15,324 nucleotides of DNA from the NCBI GenBank assembly GCA_012727545.1, contig JAAYHA010000063.1, positions 1 through 15,324 of the forward strand. The letters are read 5' to 3'. Below are positions 1 to 6,024 of the stretch, in pieces. Each line of letters opens with the position of its first letter. The stretch's first letter is position 1. The DNA is from Synergistaceae bacterium (GTDB lineage: Bacteria > Synergistota > Synergistia > Synergistales > Synergistaceae). The notes beneath the pieces were generated by a model that ran no database searches, had not been told where the DNA came from, and saw only the letters and a program-made list of their open reading frames with translations. A program made the translations under genes and the position numbers.

Positions 1-27
1 CTGATCCAAAATTTAAACATGATGTAA
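1..27 (+). CDS. possible 3' end of an upstream gene
   Basis: Frame 1 is open from the left edge and ends at TAA (25-27), giving the last eight residues LIQNLNMM. The stop lies just upstream of the rpsA Shine-Dalgarno sequence, the spacing expected of a preceding gene in the same transcript. In some bacteria ispH precedes or is fused to rpsA, but eight residues are far too few to identify a protein. It could equally be chance open frame. Confidence 0.25.
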   Translation: MIQNLNMM

Positions 28-44
28 GCAGGAGGATGTTGGGT

Positions 45-1607
45 ATGGTTGACGAGCTTCGCACAGAAGACGGACTTGAAACACAGGCAGCACCGGAAAA
101 AGAAGAAACAATGGAAGAAATGATGCAGCAGTTTGACGTGATGGGTGATTTCCATCGCGGAAAGATCCTTGAAGGCACAATAGTTGACGCACGTGAAGAC
201 GGATGGCTTGTTGATGTGGGCTACAAATGCGAAGGTTTTCTTCCCCGCAGAGAGTGGACACACAAGGTCCTGGTCGAAGAGACCCCGGAACCTGAAAACG
301 GCGCAAAAGTCAAAGTTCAGATCACAAACATCGGACAGGGCGAAGATGCACAGCTGAGCCTCAGCCGTTGGCGCTGTGAATTTGACGAACGCTGGAACAA
401 GCTTGAAGAAGAAGCCGCAAAGAATGAAACTGTTACCGTAAAGGGTATCCGCAAGGTAAAGGGCGGCCTTATCGTAAGCTGCTACGGAATAGAAGGCTTC
501 ATCCCTATTTCACACCTTGCCGAGGATGGGCGTAATGTCAATCCAACGCGTCTCCTTGAACAGGATTTCCAGGTCAAACTGATCGAAAAGGACCGCCGCA
601 AGCGTCGCCTTGTGCTCTCACGCCGCAGCCTCATGGAAGCGGAGATGGCAGAGATCAGGCAGTCATTCTACGAGCAGGTCAACGAAGGGGATGTCCTTGA
701 AGGGGATGTCAGCAGCATCACCTCTTTCGGCGTATTCGTAAATCTTGGTGCGATGGAAGGCCTTGTTCATGTCAGCGAGCTCTCATGGCAGCGCAACGCC
801 AAGGCTAAGGATGTTGTCTCTAAGGGCGATCACATCAAGGTCAAGGTGATCGGCATAGACAAGGAGAACAACAGGATCTCTCTCAGCCTGAAGCAGACTC
901 TGCCTGATCCCTGGGATACAGCGGCAGAACGCTGGAAGCCCGGAGTCGTTGTTGAAGGAACTGTTACAAACCTGACAGAATTCGGTGCTTTTGTAGAAAT
1001 AGAGCCCGGCATTGAGGGTCTGGTCCACATAGGCGACCTCAGCTGGACAAGAATAAAACACCCCAAAGAAGTACTCAAGAGAGGCCAGAAGATAGAAGTC
1101 TCTATCCTTGAGGTAGATTCTGACCGTAAACGTATCAGCCTCGGCTACAAGCAGCTTTCAGATCCATGGAAGGACGTTGCTGAGAAATATACCAAAGACA
1201 TGGAAATTCCTGTCAAGGTAGTCAGGATCGCTGACTTTGGAGCATTTGTAGAACTTGAGGACGGTATCGAAGGGCTTATCCATATATCGCAGATAAGCCA
1301 GCAGAGAATAGAAAACCCAAGAGAAGTCCTCTCTGAGGGACAGGAAGTTACTGCAAGGGTGCTTGATGTCAATCCCGCAGAACGCAGGATGCGTCTCAGC
1401 CTCCGTCCCGCCAATGAAGAACCCGTCAGGAAGCCTAAATCAGAGGAGACTGCTCAGGAAGGCGGACAGAGAAATGATGACCGTCCCCGCCGCCGCCGCT
1501 CTGATTTTGACAAAAGAAGGAACGACAGTCACAGCAATCAGCTTCCCCAGGAAGAGACCAACGTGACGATCGGTGAATTCCTAAAACAGGCAGAAGATTC
1601 AGAGTAG
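45..1607 (+). CDS. rpsA: 30S ribosomal protein S1 (five S1 domains)
   Basis: This is an RNA-binding protein of the small ribosomal subunit that helps mRNA docking. About 520 residues hold five consecutive S1/OB-fold domains at roughly 41-108, 129-196, 214-282, 299-368 and 386-454. Domains 3-5 carry the classic signature (FGVFV, FGAFV, followed by EGLVH or EGLIH). Domains 1 and 2 are more divergent, as in other S1 proteins where they contact the ribosome. A basic, low-complexity tail (RPRRRRSD) ends in a short hydrophobic segment (TIGEFL). E. coli S1 has six domains and 557 residues; many Firmicutes have four. An in-frame ATG at 36 directly abuts GGAGG (31-35) with no spacing, so I chose the ATG at 45, nine bases downstream. 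A strong terminator follows at 1645. Family assignment is secure. Confidence 0.95.
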   Translation: MVDELRTEDGLETQAAPEKEETMEEMMQQFDVMGDFHRGKILEGTIVDAREDGWLVDVGYKCEGFLPRREWTHKVLVEETPEPENGAKVKVQITNIGQGEDAQLSLSRWRCEFDERWNKLEEEAAKNETVTVKGIRKVKGGLIVSCYGIEGFIPISHLAEDGRNVNPTRLLEQDFQVKLIEKDRRKRRLVLSRRSLMEAEMAEIRQSFYEQVNEGDVLEGDVSSITSFGVFVNLGAMEGLVHVSELSWQRNAKAKDVVSKGDHIKVKVIGIDKENNRISLSLKQTLPDPWDTAAERWKPGVVVEGTVTNLTEFGAFVEIEPGIEGLVHIGDLSWTRIKHPKEVLKRGQKIEVSILEVDSDRKRISLGYKQLSDPWKDVAEKYTKDMEIPVKVVRIADFGAFVELEDGIEGLIHISQISQQRIENPREVLSEGQEVTARVLDVNPAERRMRLSLRPANEEPVRKPKSEETAQEGGQRNDDRPRRRRSDFDKRRNDSHSNQLPQEETNVTIGEFLKQAEDSE

Positions 1608-1644
1608 GATCTTTTAAGAGTATTTCCAGAACAATATTCATATT

Positions 1645-1684
1645 CCCCATGCCTTTTTTAATGAGAGGCATGGGGATTTTCTGT
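1645..1684 (+). terminator. Rho-independent terminator after rpsA
   Basis: Arms CCCCATGCCT (1645-1654) and AGGCATGGGG (1666-1675) pair perfectly over 10 bp around an 11-base loop. The run ATTTTCTGTT follows. It lies 37 bases past the rpsA stop and separates rpsA from the def operon. Confidence 0.9.
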
Positions 1685-1721
1685 TAAAATACTCGTAATA
1701 GAATTATTTGGAGGAGATCTG

Positions 1722-2213
1722 ATGTCTGTCAGAAAAATATGCGTCTACCCTGACCCTATTCTCAGGGAGCAAACAGAGGAGATCACTTTGTTTGATGAGG
1801 AACTCGGAATACTGGTCAACGATATGTGGGAAACAATGCACGTTTCCGACGGTATCGGCCTTGCAGGGCCACAGGTAGGCTTAGCAAAGAAAATAGCGGT
1901 AATTGAATATAACGGTGAAAAATATGTTCTGATCAACCCTGTAATATTGGAAAAAGAAAATATTAATACAGTCGAAGAGGGATGCTTAAGTTTTCCGGGG
2001 ATCTATGAGAAGGTGGAGTCGCCTGAATACATAAAGGTTCGGTATTATGATGAGAAGGGGGAACTTTTCGAGAAAGAGATAGAAGGATTCCTCGCATGCG
2101 TCTTCTCGCACGAAATAGACCATTTAAACGGAAAACTGCTTATTGACAGGGTCTCGCCGCTAAAAAGGCAGTTCCTTAAAAAAAAGATAGCGAAGCAGGC
2201 AAGAGAAAAGTAA
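1722..2213 (+). CDS. def: peptide deformylase
   Basis: This enzyme removes the formyl group from the N-terminal methionine of new proteins, using a bound metal ion. The 163-residue product has all three family motifs: GIGLAGPQVG (about 46-55), EGCLSFPG with the metal-binding cysteine (about 87), and SHEIDHLNG with the two metal-binding histidines and catalytic glutamate (about 129-137). The residue before HE is serine where most deformylases have glutamine. Length matches the family. The ATG at 1722 has a good GGAGG at 1710-1714. The stop overlaps the fmt start by one base (TAATG), coupling the gene to the formyltransferase that adds the group this enzyme later removes. The def-fmt pair is a very common arrangement. 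Confidence 0.96.
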   Translation: MSVRKICVYPDPILREQTEEITLFDEELGILVNDMWETMHVSDGIGLAGPQVGLAKKIAVIEYNGEKYVLINPVILEKENINTVEEGCLSFPGIYEKVESPEYIKVRYYDEKGELFEKEIEGFLACVFSHEIDHLNGKLLIDRVSPLKRQFLKKKIAKQAREK

Positions 2214-3148
2214 TGGCAAAAAATTTGAGGTTTGGGTTTTGCGGTTCCGGAAGATTTGCTGCGGAGTGCCTCTCCATTATCGCTCAAAAAGCAATACCGG
2301 AATGGGTAGTGACAAATGCCCCCAGGCCATCAGGCAGAGGTCTTCATCTACAGAATACACCGGTATTCGAAAAAGCAGAGGAACTTGGCTTAAAAACGAG
2401 GACCACATCAAAACTTTCTGCAGACGCAGAAACTATAGAATGGATCATGAGTGATATTCCAGATCTCATCCTTGTCATAGATTTTGGACATATGATAAAA
2501 GAGCCCCTTTTAAACATGGCACCGCTGGGCTGCATAAATATCCATCCGTCCATGCTTCCGGCATACAGGGGATCAGCTCCGGTGCAAAGGGCGATCATGG
2601 ATGGACTCAAAGAGACCGGGGTGACAATATTCAGGCTTGACGAGGGAATGGATTCAGGCCCAATCCTTTCGCAGATACCAGTTATCATCAGTGATGAAGA
2701 CGACACAGCATCCCTTCTTATCAAAACATGCAGTGCTGGCTGTGAGAAACTCCTTGAGTTTTTGCTTCATATTCCGTCTGAAAACTGGGAGTTCATTCCT
2801 CAGGCTGAAGCGGGAGCTAGCACGGCTCCCAAAATCGATAAATCTGAGGGAAAGATCGAGTGGGATGAGAGCTCTATTAATATATTAAACAAGATAAGGG
2901 CATTGTCTGTTTCGCCGGGCACATACTGTGAACACAACGGAAAGCGGCTTAGGATCCACAAAGCCCTGTCGGTTTTCGGATGCGATTCACCGGGCAAGCT
3001 CACAGGGATAGAAAAAGGTTTTCCTGTTATAGCATGCGGAAAAGGCTTTCTGAAGCTTATTGAAGTCCAGCCCGAGGGCAAAAAAGTCCAAAAAGCTGAT
3101 GAATGGATAAGGGGCAGCAGGATGAAGGTCGGCGATATCCTGCACTGA
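2213..3148 (+). CDS. fmt: methionyl-tRNA formyltransferase
   Basis: This enzyme transfers a formyl group from 10-formyltetrahydrofolate to initiator Met-tRNA in the cytoplasm. The 311-residue length is close to E. coli Fmt (315). The N-terminal formyltransferase domain starts with FGFCGSGRFAAECL and contains INIHPSMLPAYRGSAPVQRAI, giving the catalytic Asn109 and His111; Asp147 follows in RLDEGMDSG. A C-terminal OB-like domain (about 205-311) contains KIRALSVSPGTY, the usual 'IRAL.P.PG.Y' block. The PDLILVIDFGHMI stretch differs from the common PD..VV.AYG.I, a family-consistent divergence. The ATG overlaps the def stop; no strong ribosome-binding site precedes it, so translation is probably coupled to def. 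Confidence 0.95.
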   Translation: MAKNLRFGFCGSGRFAAECLSIIAQKAIPEWVVTNAPRPSGRGLHLQNTPVFEKAEELGLKTRTTSKLSADAETIEWIMSDIPDLILVIDFGHMIKEPLLNMAPLGCINIHPSMLPAYRGSAPVQRAIMDGLKETGVTIFRLDEGMDSGPILSQIPVIISDEDDTASLLIKTCSAGCEKLLEFLLHIPSENWEFIPQAEAGASTAPKIDKSEGKIEWDESSINILNKIRALSVSPGTYCEHNGKRLRIHKALSVFGCDSPGKLTGIEKGFPVIACGKGFLKLIEVQPEGKKVQKADEWIRGSRMKVGDILH

Positions 3149-3161
3149 GGAGTGATATGCT

Positions 3162-3725
3162 GTGGGAAGAGAGCAAAGACATGCATTAAGAAACATAATT
3201 GAGACTGAGAATATCTACAACGGAGCGATATTGGACCTGAATATCGACCGTGTGCTTTTCCCGTCGGGCTGTGAAAAAATAAGGGAAGTCGTAAGGCACA
3301 GATCAGCCGTAACAGTACTTCCTGTCCATTCTGACGGCAAAATATCCCTTGTTCGTCAGTACCGTCACGCGGTAGATGAAGATCTGTATGAGATACCCGC
3401 CGGACTGATAGAACCAGACGAAGACCCAGCGGAGACAGCCGTAAGGGAGCTTCAGGAAGAGATCGGTTATAAACCTGCTACGATCGAAAAAATATTTGAA
3501 TTTTACACATCTCCGGGATACTCCACTGAACGAATCATTTTCTTTTATGCAACAGACCTCACTCCATCAAAGCTTACCGAAGATGACGACGAATTCATCA
3601 AGGTTTACGATTTTACCCTTGATGAGATAGAAAGTATGATCGGATCAGGAGACATCAAAGACGGCAAGACGATCATGGCCTACTGTTGGTACAGGACGAA
3701 AAAGGCGGAAGAAAATGCGACTTGA
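3162..3725 (+). CDS. Nudix hydrolase, ADP-ribose pyrophosphatase type
   Basis: A 187-residue Nudix protein, probably hydrolysing ADP-ribose or a related ADP-sugar to AMP and a sugar phosphate. The complete Nudix box GX5EX7REUXEEXGU occupies about 81-103 (GLIEPDE...RELQEEIGY). The box is preceded by EIPA and followed 15 residues later by Pro118 in SPGYS, features established for the ADP-ribose subgroup. The start is GTG at 3162, nine bases after GAGGAG (3147-3152). A nearby ATG at 3157 is in another frame and stops after 10 codons. The 3' end overlaps the next gene by 11 bases. Substrate specificity is inferred from motifs only. Its linkage to a Xer-type recombinase gene is also seen in several other anaerobes, by recollection. 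Confidence 0.88.
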   Translation: MGREQRHALRNIIETENIYNGAILDLNIDRVLFPSGCEKIREVVRHRSAVTVLPVHSDGKISLVRQYRHAVDEDLYEIPAGLIEPDEDPAETAVRELQEEIGYKPATIEKIFEFYTSPGYSTERIIFFYATDLTPSKLTEDDDEFIKVYDFTLDEIESMIGSGDIKDGKTIMAYCWYRTKKAEENAT

Positions 3726-4623
3726 GGATATCGAACACCCTCTTTTTTTAAATGCACTAAGCAGGTTTGAGGATTACATTATGCTTGAGAGAGGCTGCAG
3801 CGAAAATACGCTGAAAGCTTATTCATCCGATCTCAGACAGTGGTTTTTTTATTGCAGGAAAATGGAGTTTGACCCGCTTGTCCTGAATTCGGACAATATC
3901 GCCAGATTTTTGAGAGAACAGTCTGCCAGGGGAATGTCAAAGGGTACTGTCCAGAGAAACGGGGCGGTGTTGAATTCATTTGCCAGATATCTTGTCTATG
4001 ACGGCATAACAGAAAATATGCCAATGCTAGACCCCCTTCCTGCAAGAGATAAGATCCTGCCCCAGATAATGACAGAGGGAGAGATACAGCGACTCATAAA
4101 TGCCTGTGAGGACGACACCCCTATCGGAAAAAGGGACAGGACAGCAATTGAGCTGGCTTACGGAACCGGAATGAGAGCATCAGAACTTTGCTCCCTTAAA
4201 CTAAAGGATATAGACCGTGGTGGAGGGCTCATCTTTACAAGAGGCAAAGGGGATAAGGAGAGATGTATTCCCTATGTTGGCGGCGTAAGAAAAGTGGTCG
4301 ATCAATACATCGACGATCACAGGCCAAAACTTGACAAACTCAAACAGCCATGGCTCCTTCTGACAAAGTCAGGAAAGAAAATGAGAAGGGAGTTTCTCTG
4401 GAGGCTCTTAAGAAAGAGAGGCCTTCAGGCAGGCATATCGCCTTCACGTCTTCACCCTCATGTTTTGAGGCACACCTTTGCGACCCATCTGCTAAGAAAA
4501 GGAATGGACCAACGGACCCTCCAGGAACTGCTCGGCCATTCTTCAATACTGACGACAGAAAAATATACTCACCTAGACCTTGAGATGAGGGATTTTTACG
4601 ATAAATATTTCCCCAGGACCTAA
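3715..4623 (+). CDS. xerD: tyrosine recombinase, XerC/XerD type
   Basis: A 302-residue site-specific recombinase, the size of XerC/XerD, which resolve chromosome dimers at dif. An N-terminal SAM-like core-binding domain (about 12-95, with SENTLKAYSSDLRQW) precedes a catalytic domain with every expected residue: Arg154 (TGMRASEL), Lys178 (RGKGDKE), His249 and Arg252 (HVLRHTFATHLL), His275 (LLGHSS) and nucleophile Tyr284 (EKYTHLD). The ATG at 3715 overlaps the Nudix stop by 11 bases, and GGCGGAAG precedes it. The size, the lack of phage neighbours and the housekeeping operon favour a chromosomal Xer protein over a phage integrase. Whether it is XerD or a single-recombinase homologue cannot be decided here. 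A large repeat element begins 22 bases after its stop. Confidence 0.88.
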   Translation: MRLEDIEHPLFLNALSRFEDYIMLERGCSENTLKAYSSDLRQWFFYCRKMEFDPLVLNSDNIARFLREQSARGMSKGTVQRNGAVLNSFARYLVYDGITENMPMLDPLPARDKILPQIMTEGEIQRLINACEDDTPIGKRDRTAIELAYGTGMRASELCSLKLKDIDRGGGLIFTRGKGDKERCIPYVGGVRKVVDQYIDDHRPKLDKLKQPWLLLTKSGKKMRREFLWRLLRKRGLQAGISPSRLHPHVLRHTFATHLLRKGMDQRTLQELLGHSSILTTEKYTHLDLEMRDFYDKYFPRT

Positions 4624-4645
4624 AGTGAAGCTGCCGCAGAGGCGG

Positions 4646-4800
4646 GCAAGCGATAGGCAAGCGGTCGGCTAGCAATTGGCAAGCGATTGTTTCAGGACAG
4701 AGCTAAGCAATTGCTAAGCTGTTGCTAAGCGGTAGTGAAGCGGTTGTACAAGCGGTCAAACAATTGTCAAACTATCGTCAAACAGTAGTCAAACGGTTGT
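4646..4800 (+). repeat. left array of about 13 degenerate 11-bp direct repeats
   Basis: Units read in order GCAAGCGATAG (4646), GCAAGCGGTCG (4657), GCTAGCAATTG (4668), GCAAGCGATTG (4679), a 13-base interruption (4690-4702), then CTAAGCAATTG (4703), CTAAGCTGTTG (4714), CTAAGCGGTAG (4725), TGAAGCGGTTG (4736), a 10-base unit (4747), CAAACAATTGT (4757), CAAACTATCGT (4768), CAAACAGTAGT (4779) and CAAACGGTTGT (4790). The period is exactly 11 for most steps. The fixed part is AAGC or CAAAC, followed by about four variable bases and a TG-rich end. The core changes from AAGC to CAAAC from 4757 onward. Confidence 0.85.
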
Positions 4801-4811
4801 TGGGGCGAAGG

Positions 4812-4932
4812 GCAGCTGCGGGGAATTTGCAGCCTTTAGGCTGCGGAGAATTCGCGACATTTGTCGCTGGAGAATTTGCTCGCTTCGCATCGCGGTGAAT
4901 TTGCCGGAAACTCCAACCGGCGGTGAATTAGA
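4812..4932 (+). repeat. ladder of small hairpins alternating with a GGNGAATT motif
   Basis: Five copies of a conserved 11-mer occur at 4820 (GGGGAATTTGC), 4845 (GGAGAATTCGC), 4869 (GGAGAATTTGC), 4894 (GGTGAATTTGC) and 4922 (GGTGAATTAGA). Start-to-start spacings are 25, 24, 25 and 28 bases. Between them sit short, mostly palindromic sequences of unrelated content: GCAGCC-TTTA-GGCTGC (4829-4844), GCGAC-ATTT-GTCGC (4854-4867), an imperfect one at 4879-4893, and GCCGG...CCGGC (4903-4921). The first, GCAGCTGC (4812-4819), is a bare palindrome. The conserved part is the spacer motif, while each stem has its own sequence and preserves pairing. Confidence 0.75.
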
Positions 4933-4963
4933 CAATAATTCAATGATGACCTTGGCCCCTTAC

Positions 4964-5083
4964 CGTCATTCCCGTATGGACCTGAGCGGGAATCCAGCGG
5001 CTTTTGTTTATGCTCTAAAAAAGCTTGTGATAGCAAAGGTCCAAAGACACTGGATCCCCGATCATATGTATACCGGGAAGACG
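4964..5083. repeat. palindromic element with 34-bp imperfect inverted ends (MITE-like)
   Basis: The left end (4964-4997) starts CGTCATTCCCG and ends CGGGAATCCAG. The right end (5050-5083) is its inverted counterpart, starting CTGGATCCCCG and ending CCGGGAAGACG. By hand alignment 25 of 34 positions match. Each end is itself a small inverted repeat (ATTCCCG at 4968-4974 with CGGGAAT at 4987-4993). Fifty-two bases of AT-richer sequence lie between. The ATTCCC...GGGAAT core resembles repeats scattered in many bacterial genomes, for example the dRS3 class of Neisseria. The resemblance is by recollection and does not prove relationship. Confidence 0.65.
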
Positions 5084-5103
5084 ATAAAGACAAAATGGTT
5101 GTC

Positions 5104-5170
5104 ACAATAGTTTGACGACTGTTTGACAACTGTTTGACCATAGTTTGACAGTATTTTATACGATTGCTTG
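5104..5170 (-). repeat. right array of 11-bp repeats, inverted relative to the left array
   Basis: Units are ACAATAGTTTG (5104), ACGACTGTTTG (5115), ACAACTGTTTG (5126), ACCATAGTTTG (5137), a degenerate one (5148-5159) and ACGATTGCTTG (5160). Reverse complements have the form CAAAC plus four variable bases plus GT, matching the inner left-array units. The outermost one (CAAGC...) matches the outer left-array type. The array ends 29 bases before the punA start. Confidence 0.8.
5134..5162 (+). promoter_or_regulatory. candidate punA promoter inside the right repeat array
   Basis: TTGACC (5134-5139) and TATACG (5157-5162) are separated by 17 bases, a plausible sigma-70-type arrangement. Each right-array unit contributes a TTGAC, so several alternative -35-like hexamers exist, and TTGACA at 5145-5150 is the closest to consensus but lacks a well-spaced -10. 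Weak evidence, from inspection only. Confidence 0.3.
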
Positions 5171-5199
5171 ACGGTCTTTAAAACTAAGGAGTGAAGGAC

Positions 5200-6024
5200 A
5201 TGCTTTATTCAGAAAAAATATCCGAAGCGTTCATATTTCTTTCAGGAAAGACAGACCAAAAACCAAAGAGGGCAATAATACTCGGATCCGGACTGGGAAG
5301 CCTCGCGGAAAGCGTAGAAGACCCTATAGTGGTACCATACCGTGATATCCCATACTGGCCCAGGTCAACAGCTCCCGGACATGCTGGGAAATTGGTCTTT
5401 GGAAACCTTGAGGGGGTCCCTACAGTTATTATGCAGGGCAGAGTGCATTATTATGAGGGGTATTCGATGGAAGAAGTTGTCTTTCCCGTAAGGGTGCTTG
5501 GCATGCTCGGCATAAAGTCCCTTATTGTCACAAACGCATCCGGCGGGATAAATACCGACATACCTCCCGGAGGGATCGTAGCTATCCAGGATCACATCAA
5601 TTTTATGGGCACCAACCCGCTTATCGGAGAAAACGATGATGATATCGGACCGCGTTTTCCTGATATGACAGAAGCATACGACAGGGAATACATACAAAAA
5701 CTCGAGGTCGCTGCGGAAAAAGAAAACATAAAGATAAACAAGGGCACATACATTGCTTTTTCAGGACCGTCCTTTGAGACCCCTGCAGAGATAAGGATGG
5801 CTGAAGCTCTTGGTGCGGACATCGTCGGCATGTCTACAGTACCGGAGGTCATTACGGCAAGCCACATGGGGATCAGGGTGTGCGGCATATCCTGCGTTGC
5901 GAACGCCGCAGCTGGCATATCCAAAAACAAGCTTACCCACCAGGAAGTCCTTGATACGATGAAAAACAGTTCTGCATCCATATGCAGACTTATATCGGCA
6001 TTTCTGAGGGAGATCAGAGAATGA
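5200..6024 (+). CDS. punA: purine nucleoside phosphorylase, trimeric type
   Basis: The enzyme cleaves purine (deoxy)nucleosides with phosphate to a free base and (deoxy)ribose 1-phosphate. The 274-residue product shows the low-molecular-mass trimeric PNP family features: GSGLGS (29-34), PGHAGKL with His61, QGRVHYYEGY (80-88), TNASGGI (111-117), GPSFETPAE with Glu193, MSTVPEV (211-217) and Asn235 in VANAAAGI. Glu193 and Asn235 correspond to the residues that recognise 6-oxopurines, suggesting inosine/guanosine as substrates. An upstream in-frame GTG at 5191 overlaps the Shine-Dalgarno sequence AAGGAG, so ATG 5200 is preferred. The stop overlaps the next start (ATGA), coupling it to the pyrimidine phosphorylase. 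Confidence 0.93.
   Translation: MLYSEKISEAFIFLSGKTDQKPKRAIILGSGLGSLAESVEDPIVVPYRDIPYWPRSTAPGHAGKLVFGNLEGVPTVIMQGRVHYYEGYSMEEVVFPVRVLGMLGIKSLIVTNASGGINTDIPPGGIVAIQDHINFMGTNPLIGENDDDIGPRFPDMTEAYDREYIQKLEVAAEKENIKINKGTYIAFSGPSFETPAEIRMAEALGADIVGMSTVPEVITASHMGIRVCGISCVANAAAGISKNKLTHQEVLDTMKNSSASICRLISAFLREIRE

Larger units (their letters stand above)
4646..5170. other. composite non-coding repeat element filling the 4624-5199 gap
   Basis: The 576-base space between the recombinase gene and punA holds no credible gene. It consists of four blocks: a left array of 11-bp units (4646-4800), a ladder of hairpins alternating with a GAATT-core motif (4812-4932), a palindromic element with 34-bp inverted ends (4964-5083), and a right array of 11-bp units in inverse orientation (5104-5170). 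The two arrays are mirror images: AAGC-type units lie outside and CAAAC-type units inside on the left; GTTTG-type lie inside and GCTTG-type outside on the right. The outer boundaries suggest one mobile or structurally selected unit with terminal inverted arrays. No transposase is present inside, so movement would require a protein supplied elsewhere. Mobility is inference. Confidence 0.6.

Noticed and set aside
4646..4800. Iteron-type replication origin.
   Set aside because: No replication initiator gene or DnaA boxes are present, and the setting is a chromosomal housekeeping region. The mirrored second array fits an element better.
4812..4932. CRISPR array, suggested by regularly spaced conserved motifs.
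   Set aside because: The conserved unit is only 11 bases, the intervening sequences are mostly palindromes rather than unique spacers, and no cas gene is near.
4895..5110. A plus-strand open frame of 71 codons in the repeat region.
   Set aside because: The translation is read through the palindromic element and resembles the spurious peptides predicted from such repeats in many genomes.
4836..5141. A minus-strand open frame of 101 codons in the repeat region.
   Set aside because: It runs through the hairpin ladder, the palindromic element and the inverted array, so its translation reflects repeats. It has no ribosome-binding site or recognisable domain.
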